The position numbers and the translations under genes were made by a program. Positions 1 through 8,422 of a stretch of DNA of 29,349 nt are shown piece after piece. Under the pieces are notes generated by a model that saw only the letters and a list, made by a program, of their open reading frames with translations, had not been told where the DNA came from and ran no database searches. Within the stretch, counting starts at the first letter, position 1. Each line of letters opens with the position of its first letter. Where the stretch lies: positions 1 to 29,349 of IMG/VR virus record IMGVR_UViG_3300044655_001194; one strand, 5' to 3'. The DNA comes from a virus.

Positions 1-334
1 TTTGATCACCGTAAATAGTTTCAAAACCTGCGCCATTGTTTACATGACGAATATCCTCACCAGTCCAAGGGATTTGTACACCACGGGATTTAGTGATAGA
101 CAATGTTTTGCTATCAACAGTTTGATCAGTACCCTCTGGGATTGTCATAGATGGTGCATTATCTACTGCACTAACTTGACGGGTAAAATGTGATCGAACT
201 ACATCATTTAAAGCAACACGCTCTGAACCATTACCGTTAATAGTTGATGATGAGATTACGCCAGTAAGTTCACGACCTACTGTATCTGCGGCTTTGTATA
301 AATCAGCCGCTAAGTTTGTTAAGACATTAGCCAT
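1..334 (-). CDS. Major capsid protein, P22 coat-like (N-terminal part)
   Basis: The minus strand is open from an ATG at 334 to the window edge, giving about 111 residues of a protein that continues outside. A good ribosome site (AAAGGAAATAAA) precedes the ATG. The translation begins MANVLTNLAADLYKAAD, followed by VGRELTG, a basic DVVRSHFTRQVSA stretch and SITKSRGVQIPWTGEDIRH. This pattern is typical of the P22 gp5-like coat family, where the N-arm is followed by a TITKSR..P..WTGE-like strand. It follows the scaffold gene, the usual scaffold-then-coat order. The role is formation of the icosahedral shell with the scaffold and portal. The family call rests on the N-terminus alone. The missing C-terminus prevents a length comparison; the P22 coat protein is about 430 residues. 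Confidence 0.8.
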   Translation of the reverse strand, partial: MANVLTNLAADLYKAADTVGRELTGVISSSTINGNGSERVALNDVVRSHFTRQVSAVDNAPSMTIPEGTDQTVDSKTLSITKSRGVQIPWTGEDIRHVNNGAGFETIYGDQ

Positions 335-348
335 TTTATTTCCTTTGT

Positions 349-963
349 TTAATCGACTACTTTAAATCCATCTTTAGCTAAAGTTGCTCTTTCATATTGC
401 GACTTAGCATCAAATTCAGACCTAGTAATAGTCTTAGATTGAGAATTGTTATTACCACCTTGAGCACCACCGCCAGAGTTGTTTTCGGCTGGTCTAAAAT
501 GCTTACCTGTTTCACTTATAGACCAATCTTTTACAGCCTCGCCTAGCACCCTATCACCAATCATAGCTTGGTAGTTTCCATTTTCAGCTTTGATTGTGGC
601 TTGCATTTTCAGCAACGCCTTTGCGGCATCCATCAGTTCTGGTTTAACTCCAGATTTCGCTAAAGCATCCGTTAAATTTGCATCAATAAGATAAGTTGTT
701 AGTGCGGTATCTTTTTCTTTTACAAGTCCAGACAACCGATCCAACTCTTTTTTGCTTAATTTACCGTCATTCTCTAACTTACTAGATAATTCAGCAACTT
801 GGTTTTGTAGATTTGCGTAATCCTCTGGATCTATATCTGCACCCTTGGCTTTCACCTTGAGTTTAACTAAATCAGACTTTAATCCTTTGTTACTTTCCTC
901 TAACGCTTCAAATTTACTTAACAAACTATCTAACTTATCTTGCGTTAATTCCTCGACTTTCAT
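349..963 (-). CDS. Capsid scaffolding protein
   Basis: This 204-residue protein is strongly charged and helical. Residues 1 to about 110 read as a coiled coil rich in K, E, L and S, for example LSKFEALEESNKGLKSDLVK. A Gly/Asn-rich linker lies near residue 165 (NNSGGGAQGGNNNSQSK), followed by a short C-terminal tail. That composition, and the position directly before the coat gene, fit a phage scaffolding protein that binds coat subunits and leaves before DNA fills the shell. P22 scaffold is about 303 residues, so this one is short. The start at 963 is preceded by AAGGGG. A run of small hairpins lies upstream, which matters because P22 scaffold represses its own synthesis after transcription. 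Sequence similarity was not tested; the call is from context and composition. Confidence 0.7.
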   Translation of the reverse strand: MKVEELTQDKLDSLLSKFEALEESNKGLKSDLVKLKVKAKGADIDPEDYANLQNQVAELSSKLENDGKLSKKELDRLSGLVKEKDTALTTYLIDANLTDALAKSGVKPELMDAAKALLKMQATIKAENGNYQAMIGDRVLGEAVKDWSISETGKHFRPAENNSGGGAQGGNNNSQSKTITRSEFDAKSQYERATLAKDGFKVVD

Positions 964-976
964 TTGATACCCCTTT

Positions 977-1054
977 ACGGCACTGCCGTCATTTAAGCCA
1001 CTGGCTCATTACTGTGTGGCACTGCCACGAAACAAAACCCATTAGCACGGCTAA
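977..1054 (-). promoter_or_regulatory. Four tandem mini-hairpins in the scaffold leader
   Basis: The only gap in the head operon contains four short perfect dyads within 78 bases: 977-989 (ACGGCACTGCCGT), 996-1006 (AGCCACTGGCT), 1016-1028 (GTGGCACTGCCAC) and 1042-1054 (TTAGCACGGCTAA). Each has a 5 or 6 bp stem around a 1 to 3 base loop, and the nine-base core GGCACTGCC occurs twice. They lie directly upstream of the scaffold ribosome site in the transcribed strand. Their role is unknown. A translational control element or an RNA-processing or stability element is plausible. Confidence 0.55.
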
Positions 1055-1069
1055 CAGATTCCAATAAAA

Positions 1070-1231
1070 CTATAAATTATTATACGCTTTTATTTTTTCT
1101 ATTGCATTATCATAATAATCATCATCTATTTTAAGCAAATCTTTATCTTTCAAAGTTTTATACATCTCTTTTTTTACTTTTTCAAAGTTATCTTGAAATT
1201 GCTTGTTTATAGTTTCAGCAAAGTTTTCCAT
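1070..1231 (-). CDS. 53-aa charged protein, candidate partner of the MuF-zeta protein
   Basis: An ATG at 1231 lies immediately after the stop codon of the MuF-zeta gene and opens 53 codons ending at 1070. The translation starts MENFAETINKQFQDNFEKV and ends DDDYYDNAIEKIKAYNNL. It is rich in Lys, Asp and Glu, with no membrane segment or cysteine, and looks all-helical. AAGG sits about 8 bases upstream of the start, inside the end of the previous gene, so the two are translationally coupled. No family is recognised. Small genes directly behind MuF proteins with C-terminal toxin domains are often immunity proteins, and zeta toxins are held by a small helical antitoxin, so an antitoxin role is the leading guess. 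It could equally be a minor head component. Confidence 0.6.
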   Translation of the reverse strand: MENFAETINKQFQDNFEKVKKEMYKTLKDKDLLKIDDDYYDNAIEKIKAYNNL

Positions 1232-3073
1232 TTATATTGCCTTATCAATTAAAAGGTCATATCTTGATTTGTTAATTTGATCTGATTCCAATAAATTAAG
1301 AGCAATAGCTTTTAATTCGTCTTTTGTTTTTCCATCATATTTATAGACATCAGCAACCTTACCAAGGTTTGTGCCATTTACAGTTCCATTGTTATTAATG
1401 ACTTGAATTGATACCCTTGGGTTATCCTTGTAATAATCAGCCAGTTCTCTAATGGTATTAGATGCGCCAGTGTGCGCTCTCAACAATACATCAATGCTAA
1501 CCGCCCGATCCCTTTTGGCATTAAATTCCAATGCTTTAGTAATTGGAGTGTTTGTATATACAATTGCTACTGGACTATTAGTTAATTCTAAAGCCTGTTC
1601 AATTTTTGCTTTAGCAGAATTAAAACTACCCAAGACTGAATCATAAATAAGCGGATCTTTACCTAAATTAAGAATCTCGCTTGCCATTCTAGTTGTTGTT
1701 GATTTTCCAGATCCACTGCCACCAGCAGTAAACAATGTTGGGCGCATATCTTTTGATTTTTCTTTTGCTTTTAAAGCATCGGCATATAACTCTTTTGCTA
1801 AATAAGAGCTAGGTTCATGCACAGCCGCAACTAAATCTCTGTTTCTGACAAAATCAAAACTTAGAGTTTTTGCTAAATCTGGATCAATTACATTGCCATA
1901 AAGTTCACGGTATTTATTCATCAATCCTTTTTTATCTGCTGTTATGGCATTATAGAATTTAGTTTCTACCGTTTTCTCTTGTTCAGTAAGATTTGGTGAT
2001 CTAATAAAATTATCTGGGGCAATTGCATCAAATGCTTTAGCGTTGCGGGTCTTTAACTCATTTAAAGTGTAAACATGACCAGTAGGGCTGACAAACTTAT
2101 CAATAGGTAATCCGCCATCTCTAAATAACTTGGCTTTAGTTACCCCAAGCACCTCGTTTTGCCTCTCTACGGACTGTTTTTTCAGCCACTCTTGATAAGT
2201 GGTCTTTGCTGGCACTTGTCCATCCATTGATGCTCTAGTGCTTTCTGGCAGATCTACATCCAATCCTAATTCTCTGAATGACTTGATCACAGCGACATAT
2301 CGACTGCGGCATCTAAAGTGGGCAGGGATTGATGGTTTAGGCTCACCAAGTGGGTAATAGTTGCCATCTCGGCTGGCGCATAACTCGGTAGTGCGTGTAT
2401 CTAGCGTTGCAGTATATCGATATCCCTTAATGATATCCTCATTGGCATCATATAAGGCTTGTTGGGCTACATTCGCAGTATGAGCAATAGCAGTCAATAC
2501 AACCGACTCTGCATTTGCTCTAGTGATGTTCATAATGCCGTCAGTGTAATTAAGAGCCTTAGTTCCTCTGATCTTATTCACTATCTCGCCAGTGGTTTGA
2601 CTTTCAATAAAACCGATACGCACCGCATCTCTAATTAAATTAGCTTTTTGCGTTTCCATTCCAGACAAAAACTCTTTTAAAAATTTACCTTGAAACGGAG
2701 TAGCGATAGCCGCCGCATAAACCGCCTCTGCTGAAATAGGCAAAACTTTTACTGGTTGAACGCTACCAATAAGTTTTTGCTGATAACTGACTTCCTCTTG
2801 CGAGAATTGCTTTAGATCGAGGTTTAACTGATCCGATACTTTTGTGTAGGCATTAGAATTAATATCATTGACTGATCTTAATAACGCTTTTATGCGACTG
2901 ATCTTTTCTGGGCTAGGAATAACTTTGTTTAATTCAAGAGTTAATCTATTAAATAAATCTACATCCGCTTTGTTAAGTATATTAATAATCTTTTTGGTAA
3001 TGGCATTACTATACCCAAGCACATCAATGGCATGAGATATTTCCTTGTTGAGTAGTTTTTCGTTTACATTCAT
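1232..3073 (-). CDS. MuF-type minor head protein fused to a zeta-toxin-like kinase domain
   Basis: This 613-residue protein has two recognisable parts. Residues about 110-265 carry the phage head morphogenesis (SPP1 gp7/MuF) signature: RANAESVVLTAIAHTA, LDTRTTELCASRDG at 224-237 and PAHFRCRSR near 250-258. Residues about 380-600 resemble zeta-toxin kinases, with the P-loop TAGGSGSGKSTTT (Walker A about 451-459), YDSVLGSFNSAK (Asp478 as a possible catalytic or substrate residue), then NAKRDRAVSIDVLLRAHTGA and RVSIQVINNNG. Zeta/PezT enzymes phosphorylate UDP-N-acetylglucosamine and poison wall synthesis. MuF proteins with variable C-terminal toxin domains are known in phages. The gene lies between the collagen-like gene and a 53-aa ORF. 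The domain calls are confident. That the kinase is active, or is delivered into cells with the DNA, is inference. Confidence 0.85.
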   Translation of the reverse strand: MNVNEKLLNKEISHAIDVLGYSNAITKKIINILNKADVDLFNRLTLELNKVIPSPEKISRIKALLRSVNDINSNAYTKVSDQLNLDLKQFSQEEVSYQQKLIGSVQPVKVLPISAEAVYAAAIATPFQGKFLKEFLSGMETQKANLIRDAVRIGFIESQTTGEIVNKIRGTKALNYTDGIMNITRANAESVVLTAIAHTANVAQQALYDANEDIIKGYRYTATLDTRTTELCASRDGNYYPLGEPKPSIPAHFRCRSRYVAVIKSFRELGLDVDLPESTRASMDGQVPAKTTYQEWLKKQSVERQNEVLGVTKAKLFRDGGLPIDKFVSPTGHVYTLNELKTRNAKAFDAIAPDNFIRSPNLTEQEKTVETKFYNAITADKKGLMNKYRELYGNVIDPDLAKTLSFDFVRNRDLVAAVHEPSSYLAKELYADALKAKEKSKDMRPTLFTAGGSGSGKSTTTRMASEILNLGKDPLIYDSVLGSFNSAKAKIEQALELTNSPVAIVYTNTPITKALEFNAKRDRAVSIDVLLRAHTGASNTIRELADYYKDNPRVSIQVINNNGTVNGTNLGKVADVYKYDGKTKDELKAIALNLLESDQINKSRYDLLIDKAI

Positions 3074-4233
3074 TATGCAATGCTTGTAATCAAGCCACCT
3101 AGTACAGTGATTGTTTTTCCATCAGCAGAGGTAAAGCTACCACTAGCCCCTTGATACTTTTCCCATAAGTTAGTTGAACTATTGAATTTTAGTAGATCAT
3201 TGTTTGCTGGGGATCGAGCAGATACATTGTGCAACTCATCCATCTCATAGCCATTCTGTATTCTTACCTCAATAGCCCCTTGGTTTTGATGGCTACGGGT
3301 AACAATGCCGACATAAACCAAATGCGCTGGGGCATATTGTTTAATATTTGTATAACTTCCTGCAACCGTACTACTTAGATATAACTGTGCGCCCTCTGCA
3401 AATGCAGATGTATTTAATCCGACTAACTGACCAAATACAGTAGCATAGCCATTTTGATTGTTTGAAATATTGGCAGTGATAATACCCATAGTTTGTGCGC
3501 TTGTTGCATCACCAGTGGCTATTGCCCTTGATACAACCGCTTTGTTACCTGCCGCACCACTAATATAGACAACTGTACCCTTAGTCATTACAGAGCCAGA
3601 TTCGTTACGCACTTGGGCTAATAAGGTAGATGCTGGGGATGCCTCTGATACTTGTACATTTGCAATATTGCCAGTCTGGGTTACGACTATACTGCCGTCA
3701 TCTGAAGTTATTTCAGTTATACCACCAGTGCCGCGCGGACCTTGCGCACCCGTAGCCCCTTGCGGACCACGTAAATCAACGGCTTTACCGTATTCACCAG
3801 GTTTAATTTCAAACTTTAAATAGGTGTCTTCCCATTTATGTTTTGGCATTGGGCCAATATCGCCCTTATCGCCCTTATCGCCTTTTGGGCCAGTTGCACC
3901 GGTTAAACCTTTATCTCCGCGTGAGCCAGTGTCACCCTTATCGCCTTTTTCACCACGGATACCAATATCACCTTGTTCCCCGCGATCACCTTTATCACCC
4001 TTCTCACCGCGTGGACCCATTGGGCCGACATCGCCTTGGTCACCTTTATCGCCTTTAGGGCCGGGTTCGCCTTGGATGCCTACTTCACCTATTAGGCCGC
4101 GTTCGCCTGTCTCACCTTGTAAACCGCGTTCACCAATACTACCTTGGATGCCTTGGTCACCTTTAGCCGCCTTCTTTTTTGCAAGAAGCGCGGCACCCAA
4201 GGTAATTGCAAGCAGTTTATTACTATCAACCAT
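3073..4233 (-). CDS. Collagen-like virion protein
   Basis: This 386-residue protein starts with a short hydrophobic, Lys-ending segment (LLAITLGAALLAKKK). Residues 25 to about 129 are an uninterrupted run of roughly 35 Gly-X-Y triplets, rich in GDKGD and GERG, and a second short triplet run lies at about 156-170. The C-terminal half contains VRNESGSVMTKGTVVYISGA, LVYVGIVTRSHQNQGAIEVR and GYEMDELHNVSARSP, a module I associate with tail-fibre and head-decoration proteins of aquatic phages. The gene overlaps the portal gene by 8 bases and the MuF gene by 1, so it is made with the head. It probably forms trimeric fibres on the particle. Whether it is a head fibre or a tail appendage cannot be read from the sequence. 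Confidence 0.8.
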   Translation of the reverse strand: MVDSNKLLAITLGAALLAKKKAAKGDQGIQGSIGERGLQGETGERGLIGEVGIQGEPGPKGDKGDQGDVGPMGPRGEKGDKGDRGEQGDIGIRGEKGDKGDTGSRGDKGLTGATGPKGDKGDKGDIGPMPKHKWEDTYLKFEIKPGEYGKAVDLRGPQGATGAQGPRGTGGITEITSDDGSIVVTQTGNIANVQVSEASPASTLLAQVRNESGSVMTKGTVVYISGAAGNKAVVSRAIATGDATSAQTMGIITANISNNQNGYATVFGQLVGLNTSAFAEGAQLYLSSTVAGSYTNIKQYAPAHLVYVGIVTRSHQNQGAIEVRIQNGYEMDELHNVSARSPANNDLLKFNSSTNLWEKYQGASGSFTSADGKTITVLGGLITSIA

Positions 4234-5743
4234 TTGATAAAGCTTCAGCCAAACTTCTTAAAGCAATGTCAGTCGCTTCATTGGCACCAGTTGTAGGCGC
4301 TGGTGTGGTTGATTGGTTAGAACCTTTATCGTTGACCTTACGAGCATCAATATCAAGGACAATCCCTAAAGCATCTAATTGTTTTAGGTCATCTGAGTAT
4401 TCAGTTAATAATTTGAATGGATCGTAGCCAAACATACGTTGAGCTTCTGATAAAGTCATTAAACCTGAACGAATACTGTCTTTAATTGCTTGAATTTCAG
4501 TTTTAGGGTCAATCATTTCACGGCGAGGTGGTGTCCACTCAGGGCGGACAGTAGCAAAGTTTTGACCAACTAAGTCTGCGCCGTTTACAAACCATTCCCA
4601 AACTGGATCGAGCATTTGAGGAACCAATAAGTTCCAACGCCATGATTCAATGTTACGATTCATTTCAATCCAGCCCATACGGCCACTTGAAAAGTTTACT
4701 TGGCTCATATCGCCAGTAAGTGACTCGTAAGTAATGCCAAAGCCAGCTGCGACTGAATGTAATACACTTGATACATAATCATTATAGCCAGCTACAGAAG
4801 GTGGGCTTGCAAAACGGATGTCACGACCTGGCGGCAAGATTTCAATTGCACCTGGTTCGATTTTCTCAGTGATTGAACTGTCTGTGTTGGTTAATGAGCC
4901 ATCCATGTCAACAACAAAGGCTGTATAACAAGCTGAAATCTTTTGACGAAGTAATTGAGCGTCTTCATAGTCATCTAATTCGCGCAAACGAATCATTGTT
5001 GAAGCACCCCAAGGCACACCGCGAATTTGACCTGGACGCTCTTCTTTATATACGTGAATTACACGATCCGCTGGAACACGAACAGAGATTAGGCTATCTT
5101 TAAAGCTAACCAATCTATCGCCTGGGTGTTCTTTAAATATCCAGTAAGCTACAACAATACCAGCTTCATTATATTCAATACCTTGGCGAATACGATTAGT
5201 ACCGCCATTAACTTGGCCATCGCGGGCGCGATCTAAGTGGTCTGGCTCACAAACACGTAGGCAGAATGGAATACTTGTATTACTTGTAGTCGTTTCACGA
5301 ATAATTAAGGCTTCGCCAGATTCAACAACCGTTCTCATGGCAAGATTTTGAATACCGTATAGATTATGTCTGCGTGACGCATCGCAATCGGTTGTTTCAG
5401 CCCATGAGCGCCATAAACGCATAGCCGCTTCATTACCGCGAGCGTTTTTAGACTTAGCACTCATCATAATGCCAGTGCCGATTGTATTCGATACGATTAC
5501 ATTGATTGCTTTAGATGCCCAAGGGTTATTACGCACCAATTCGCGCATACGGTCACGCAAGGTGATTGCAGCGGTCTCAACTTCAGCAGTCGATGATGTA
5601 CTAGGGGAATACCAACCAGATGTTCTGCGACTGTAGGCTGCACCATCGTATTTACGTGCATGGTCCATTGATAGACGGGCTAATTGGCGTTTTGAAGCCC
5701 ATGAAGGGCTGAATATTTCAATAATTTTATCTAAAGGATTCAT
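4226..5743 (-). CDS. Portal protein, lambda gpB family
   Basis: This 505-residue protein matches the lambda-type portal pattern. An N-terminal segment (RRTSGWYSPSTSSTAEVE) is followed by RDRMRELVRNNPWASKAINVIVSNTIGTGI, then YEDAQLLRQKISACYTAFV, PPGRDIRFASPP, the motif SLTGDMSQVNFSSGRMG and a C-terminal REMIDPKTEIQAIKDSIRSGLMTLSEAQR. Lambda gpB is 533 residues, so the length fits. Twelve copies form the DNA entry and exit channel at one vertex and dock the terminase. The start ATG overlaps the stop of the gpW-like gene by one base, and the end overlaps the collagen-like gene by eight. Assignment is confident from these conserved blocks and the position after the large terminase. Confidence 0.93.
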   Translation of the reverse strand: MNPLDKIIEIFSPSWASKRQLARLSMDHARKYDGAAYSRRTSGWYSPSTSSTAEVETAAITLRDRMRELVRNNPWASKAINVIVSNTIGTGIMMSAKSKNARGNEAAMRLWRSWAETTDCDASRRHNLYGIQNLAMRTVVESGEALIIRETTTSNTSIPFCLRVCEPDHLDRARDGQVNGGTNRIRQGIEYNEAGIVVAYWIFKEHPGDRLVSFKDSLISVRVPADRVIHVYKEERPGQIRGVPWGASTMIRLRELDDYEDAQLLRQKISACYTAFVVDMDGSLTNTDSSITEKIEPGAIEILPPGRDIRFASPPSVAGYNDYVSSVLHSVAAGFGITYESLTGDMSQVNFSSGRMGWIEMNRNIESWRWNLLVPQMLDPVWEWFVNGADLVGQNFATVRPEWTPPRREMIDPKTEIQAIKDSIRSGLMTLSEAQRMFGYDPFKLLTEYSDDLKQLDALGIVLDIDARKVNDKGSNQSTTPAPTTGANEATDIALRSLAEALSNG

Positions 5744-5961
5744 TATAGACCCTTGTCAAATTCATAATATTTACGTTTACCATTACCAATACTGCCATCG
5801 GTGGTACCAGTTAGACCTAAATCCTTACGAATCATGTCACGCAAACGCATCATGTCGGTTAAACTACGGTAAGTTACTGTACGATCTGAGTATTGAACCG
5901 TAGTTGCACCAAGTGCAATTGATTCTTCAAGAGTTGTTAGTTGTGTGGTGGTCCATGTCAT
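5743..5961 (-). CDS. gpW-like head-tail joining protein
   Basis: This 72-residue protein begins MTWTTTQLTTLEESIALG, with VQYSDRTVTYRSLTDMMRLRDMIRKDLG in the middle. Lambda gpW (68 residues) has the same plan: an N-terminal helix, a beta hairpin with a 'V...GR.V.+.S..DL...' pattern, then a second helix. The position between large terminase and portal is the classic gpW slot. The protein closes the filled head below the portal and prepares it for tail attachment. The start at 5961 follows a GGGAAA stretch. Identification is from pattern and position and is quite secure. Confidence 0.85.
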   Translation of the reverse strand: MTWTTTQLTTLEESIALGATTVQYSDRTVTYRSLTDMMRLRDMIRKDLGLTGTTDGSIGNGKRKYYEFDKGL

Positions 5962-6006
5962 AATGGTTTCCCAATTAGAAATTCGGCAACATATTGTAGC
6001 TTAAAA

Positions 6007-7893
6007 TCACTCCCAATAGCTACTTTTTTTACGTTTAATTGTTCCATTATTCGCCAAATCGTGTTTTTCTTCGTTTTTTGGCTTATTTTCCATTACTACT
6101 ATGTCCAATTGGCCTTGAACTGCCAGCCAATCGCGTTCTTGCCAGCGCTCTACGCCAACACTAGACAACGCGCACCTTGCATAGATACGGCAATCCAGCG
6201 GTTCGTTTCGATCAAAATACTTTTCCCACACATATTTTTGACGAGTGCCGATAACTTTAAGAACTAATTGCTCAGACGTTAAGCCTTTGAAATAGTTTTC
6301 ATCGTATTGCGGGAAATGCGACCAGCCAATAGGTAATTCCTCACCATCCACAGGTTCGTCTTGTTTCAGCCAGCCATAAAGCTCTTGTTTTGCTAGTGGA
6401 GTGCCCACTGCCCAGACTTTGACACCACGCTTGATGACTTTACCGCTAATCTTAATATCAACGGGCCTAGGTATCGCCAAAAGCGCGTGGAGGCTATCTG
6501 TACCCTTAACCGCCATTACTCTGTCAGGAGATTGTGTTCGCACCCAATCATAAACTCGCTGAGTGTTATAGCCAGAGTCTACCGCCATGCGTCTAACGCG
6601 CAGCGTTCCACCCAACTCATGTTGCCAGTCTTTATTGAGCACACGCTCTAGTTCGTTCCATACTTCGTTTGATGATGTATCGCCTGGGATTACAATATAG
6701 TCAACGGACCAGTTTTCCATTCTGCGGCCCCAGCCTACAACCTCAACCTCTAAACGGTCTTTTTGAACGTCCACACCCGCTGTGAGAACCAATGCTTTTT
6801 TATTTACAACGCCTAAGCTGTAGTCCTCACGTCTACGGTACAGTTTCATGTGGTCTGGCGCTTCGCCTTTGTCACGCCATGGTTCGCCAAGAATGGTATT
6901 CACAAATGACTTTAATGCCTCAATGTTTTTGCCAGCGTCCATAAATTGACGTGCAGCTTCCGCCCAACTGAACCAGCCAACGGGGGAGTAAAGCGAGGAT
7001 AGGTGAAATCCGCTAATGTGGGAGTCGGGATTTTGTGCTTCCCATTCCCCACCAGCTAACATTTGAGTTTTAAATCTCTCCTCAATGTAAGTGGCACATT
7101 CTTCGCACACTAGCGCGGCTTCTTCAGGTTTGTTTTCTGGCCATTTAATCCTGGGCCAGCTAATTTCTTGCTTATGGCCACAGTGGGGGCAGGGAACTTT
7201 AAATTTCCTTTGGTCCGAGCGCAACCATTCACGCCATATCCGGCTAGTGGCTTCGATGGTCGGAGTAGAAACCATGAAAATCTTACGCTTAGAGAAAGTT
7301 CGAGTACGGGCGCGAGCCAGTGCAATCGGATCACCCTCGCCTTCAATATCGCCTGGATAAGCATCAACCTCATCTAGGAACAAATACCTAGCTGGCATTG
7401 AGCGCAACCCTGCTGCCGAATTAGCTCCAGCTAAGACTAATACTCCGCCAGGGAAACTCTTTTGCAATACCGTGTTATCGCTGTCTTTACTTCTAGCCGG
7501 CGGCAACTTTTCACGCAGCCTAGGACACTCTTCAATTAACGGATCGAGCCTAGTTTTAGAGTTACGTTTAGCCATATCAACTGTAGGTTGAACAGCAAGC
7601 ATAGGGCCAGGGGCATAGTCAATGACATAACCCAACCAATTATTCCCACATTCAGTTCCGCCAACTTGTGCTCCTTTAACAAAAACAACCTCCTCGGTAG
7701 AGCGAGAAGGGCTAAGTTCGTCCATGATTTCTTTTAGATACGGAGTACGTTCCGTTCGCCAACGACCTGGCTCGGCAGAAGCTTTTTGACTCAGGAACCG
7801 ATATGCGTCAGCCCATTCGCTAACTGTCATTGGTGGGTCAGGAGCAAACCCATCAACAATAGCTTTTAAAAAATCAATCGAATTTGCCAACAT
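6007..7893 (-). CDS. Terminase large subunit, GpA family
   Basis: This 628-residue packaging motor and nuclease belongs to the lambda gpA family. Its N-terminus has the typical SEWADAYRFLSQKASAEPGRW block (about 24-45). The ATPase carries the degenerate Walker A KGAQVGGT (73-80) and Walker B LFLDEVDAYP (171-180). A zinc-finger-like quartet follows (C235, C238, C263, C266). The nuclease part begins near LTAGVDVQKDRLEVEVVGWG (369 onward, Asp375 likely catalytic) and continues through the conserved RRMAVDSGYNT. Lambda gpA is 641 residues, so this copy is full length. It overlaps the small subunit gene by 20 bases. The family cuts DNA at cos sites, which fits the GC-rich candidate site upstream at 9280-9335. 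Confidence 0.96.
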   Translation of the reverse strand: MLANSIDFLKAIVDGFAPDPPMTVSEWADAYRFLSQKASAEPGRWRTERTPYLKEIMDELSPSRSTEEVVFVKGAQVGGTECGNNWLGYVIDYAPGPMLAVQPTVDMAKRNSKTRLDPLIEECPRLREKLPPARSKDSDNTVLQKSFPGGVLVLAGANSAAGLRSMPARYLFLDEVDAYPGDIEGEGDPIALARARTRTFSKRKIFMVSTPTIEATSRIWREWLRSDQRKFKVPCPHCGHKQEISWPRIKWPENKPEEAALVCEECATYIEERFKTQMLAGGEWEAQNPDSHISGFHLSSLYSPVGWFSWAEAARQFMDAGKNIEALKSFVNTILGEPWRDKGEAPDHMKLYRRREDYSLGVVNKKALVLTAGVDVQKDRLEVEVVGWGRRMENWSVDYIVIPGDTSSNEVWNELERVLNKDWQHELGGTLRVRRMAVDSGYNTQRVYDWVRTQSPDRVMAVKGTDSLHALLAIPRPVDIKISGKVIKRGVKVWAVGTPLAKQELYGWLKQDEPVDGEELPIGWSHFPQYDENYFKGLTSEQLVLKVIGTRQKYVWEKYFDRNEPLDCRIYARCALSSVGVERWQERDWLAVQGQLDIVVMENKPKNEEKHDLANNGTIKRKKSSYWE

Positions 7894-8422
7894 TTTCGAT
7901 TCTTTCCAGTGAAGCTAAGGCTTCATAAATTTGGTTGGTAAGTAAACTATGGACCGCATCGCGGTCCGTTAAGCTTACAAGTTCATCTGCAATTCGATTG
8001 GGGATGTTGATTAACGAGTCTCTTGTTATTCGCGCTGCTTCAAAACCAGCTTTGCGGATTTCCTCTATTGAAACTAACTTTCCTTCTTTTTCGGCAAGTT
8101 CAATTTCCGCGATTTGAGCCATTGCCAATTCACGCCTACGCTTTGCCTCATGTAAGCTGACTTCATCTGACTCTGGTAAATCCTCTGGTAAATCATCATC
8201 TAACGCATTATCCTTATTGAGAATTGACATGTTATTTGCTTTGGTATTTTTCTTCCAAAGGGCTTTGGCATTTCTGATGTGAATATGCTTATAGCCATTA
8301 GGTAAAACTTTAACCGCGCCTTCGATGCGACCGGAACTAATTGCGTAATAGACGGTCTTAGGATTTACGCCTAATATCTTTGCAAACCCCGCAATTGTTG
8401 TCCATTCATTTGCCTCACTCAT
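7874..8422 (-). CDS. Terminase small subunit, Nu1-like
   Basis: This 182-residue protein has an N-terminal DNA-binding helix-turn-helix of excisionase/MerR type (TTIAGFAKILGVNPKTVYYAISSGRI, about 8-33) and an acidic linker (DDDLPEDLPESDEV). A long helix with the pattern LHEAKRRRELAMAQIAEIELAEKEGKLVS follows, then an ARITRDSLINIPNRIADEL segment. This is the same order as lambda gpNu1, which is 181 residues. It recognises the packaging site and recruits the large subunit, whose gene overlaps it by 20 bases. Its ATG overlaps the upstream gene's TGA. The assignment is strong by architecture and position. Confidence 0.9.
   Translation of the reverse strand: MSEANEWTTIAGFAKILGVNPKTVYYAISSGRIEGAVKVLPNGYKHIHIRNAKALWKKNTKANNMSILNKDNALDDDLPEDLPESDEVSLHEAKRRRELAMAQIAEIELAEKEGKLVSIEEIRKAGFEAARITRDSLINIPNRIADELVSLTDRDAVHSLLTNQIYEALASLERIENVGKFD

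Noticed and set aside
3824-4237. Long open plus-strand frames rich in Pro, Ser and Leu
   Set aside because: They are the complement of the Gly-X-Y repeats of the collagen-like gene, which keeps the opposite strand open by composition. No ribosome site is seen.
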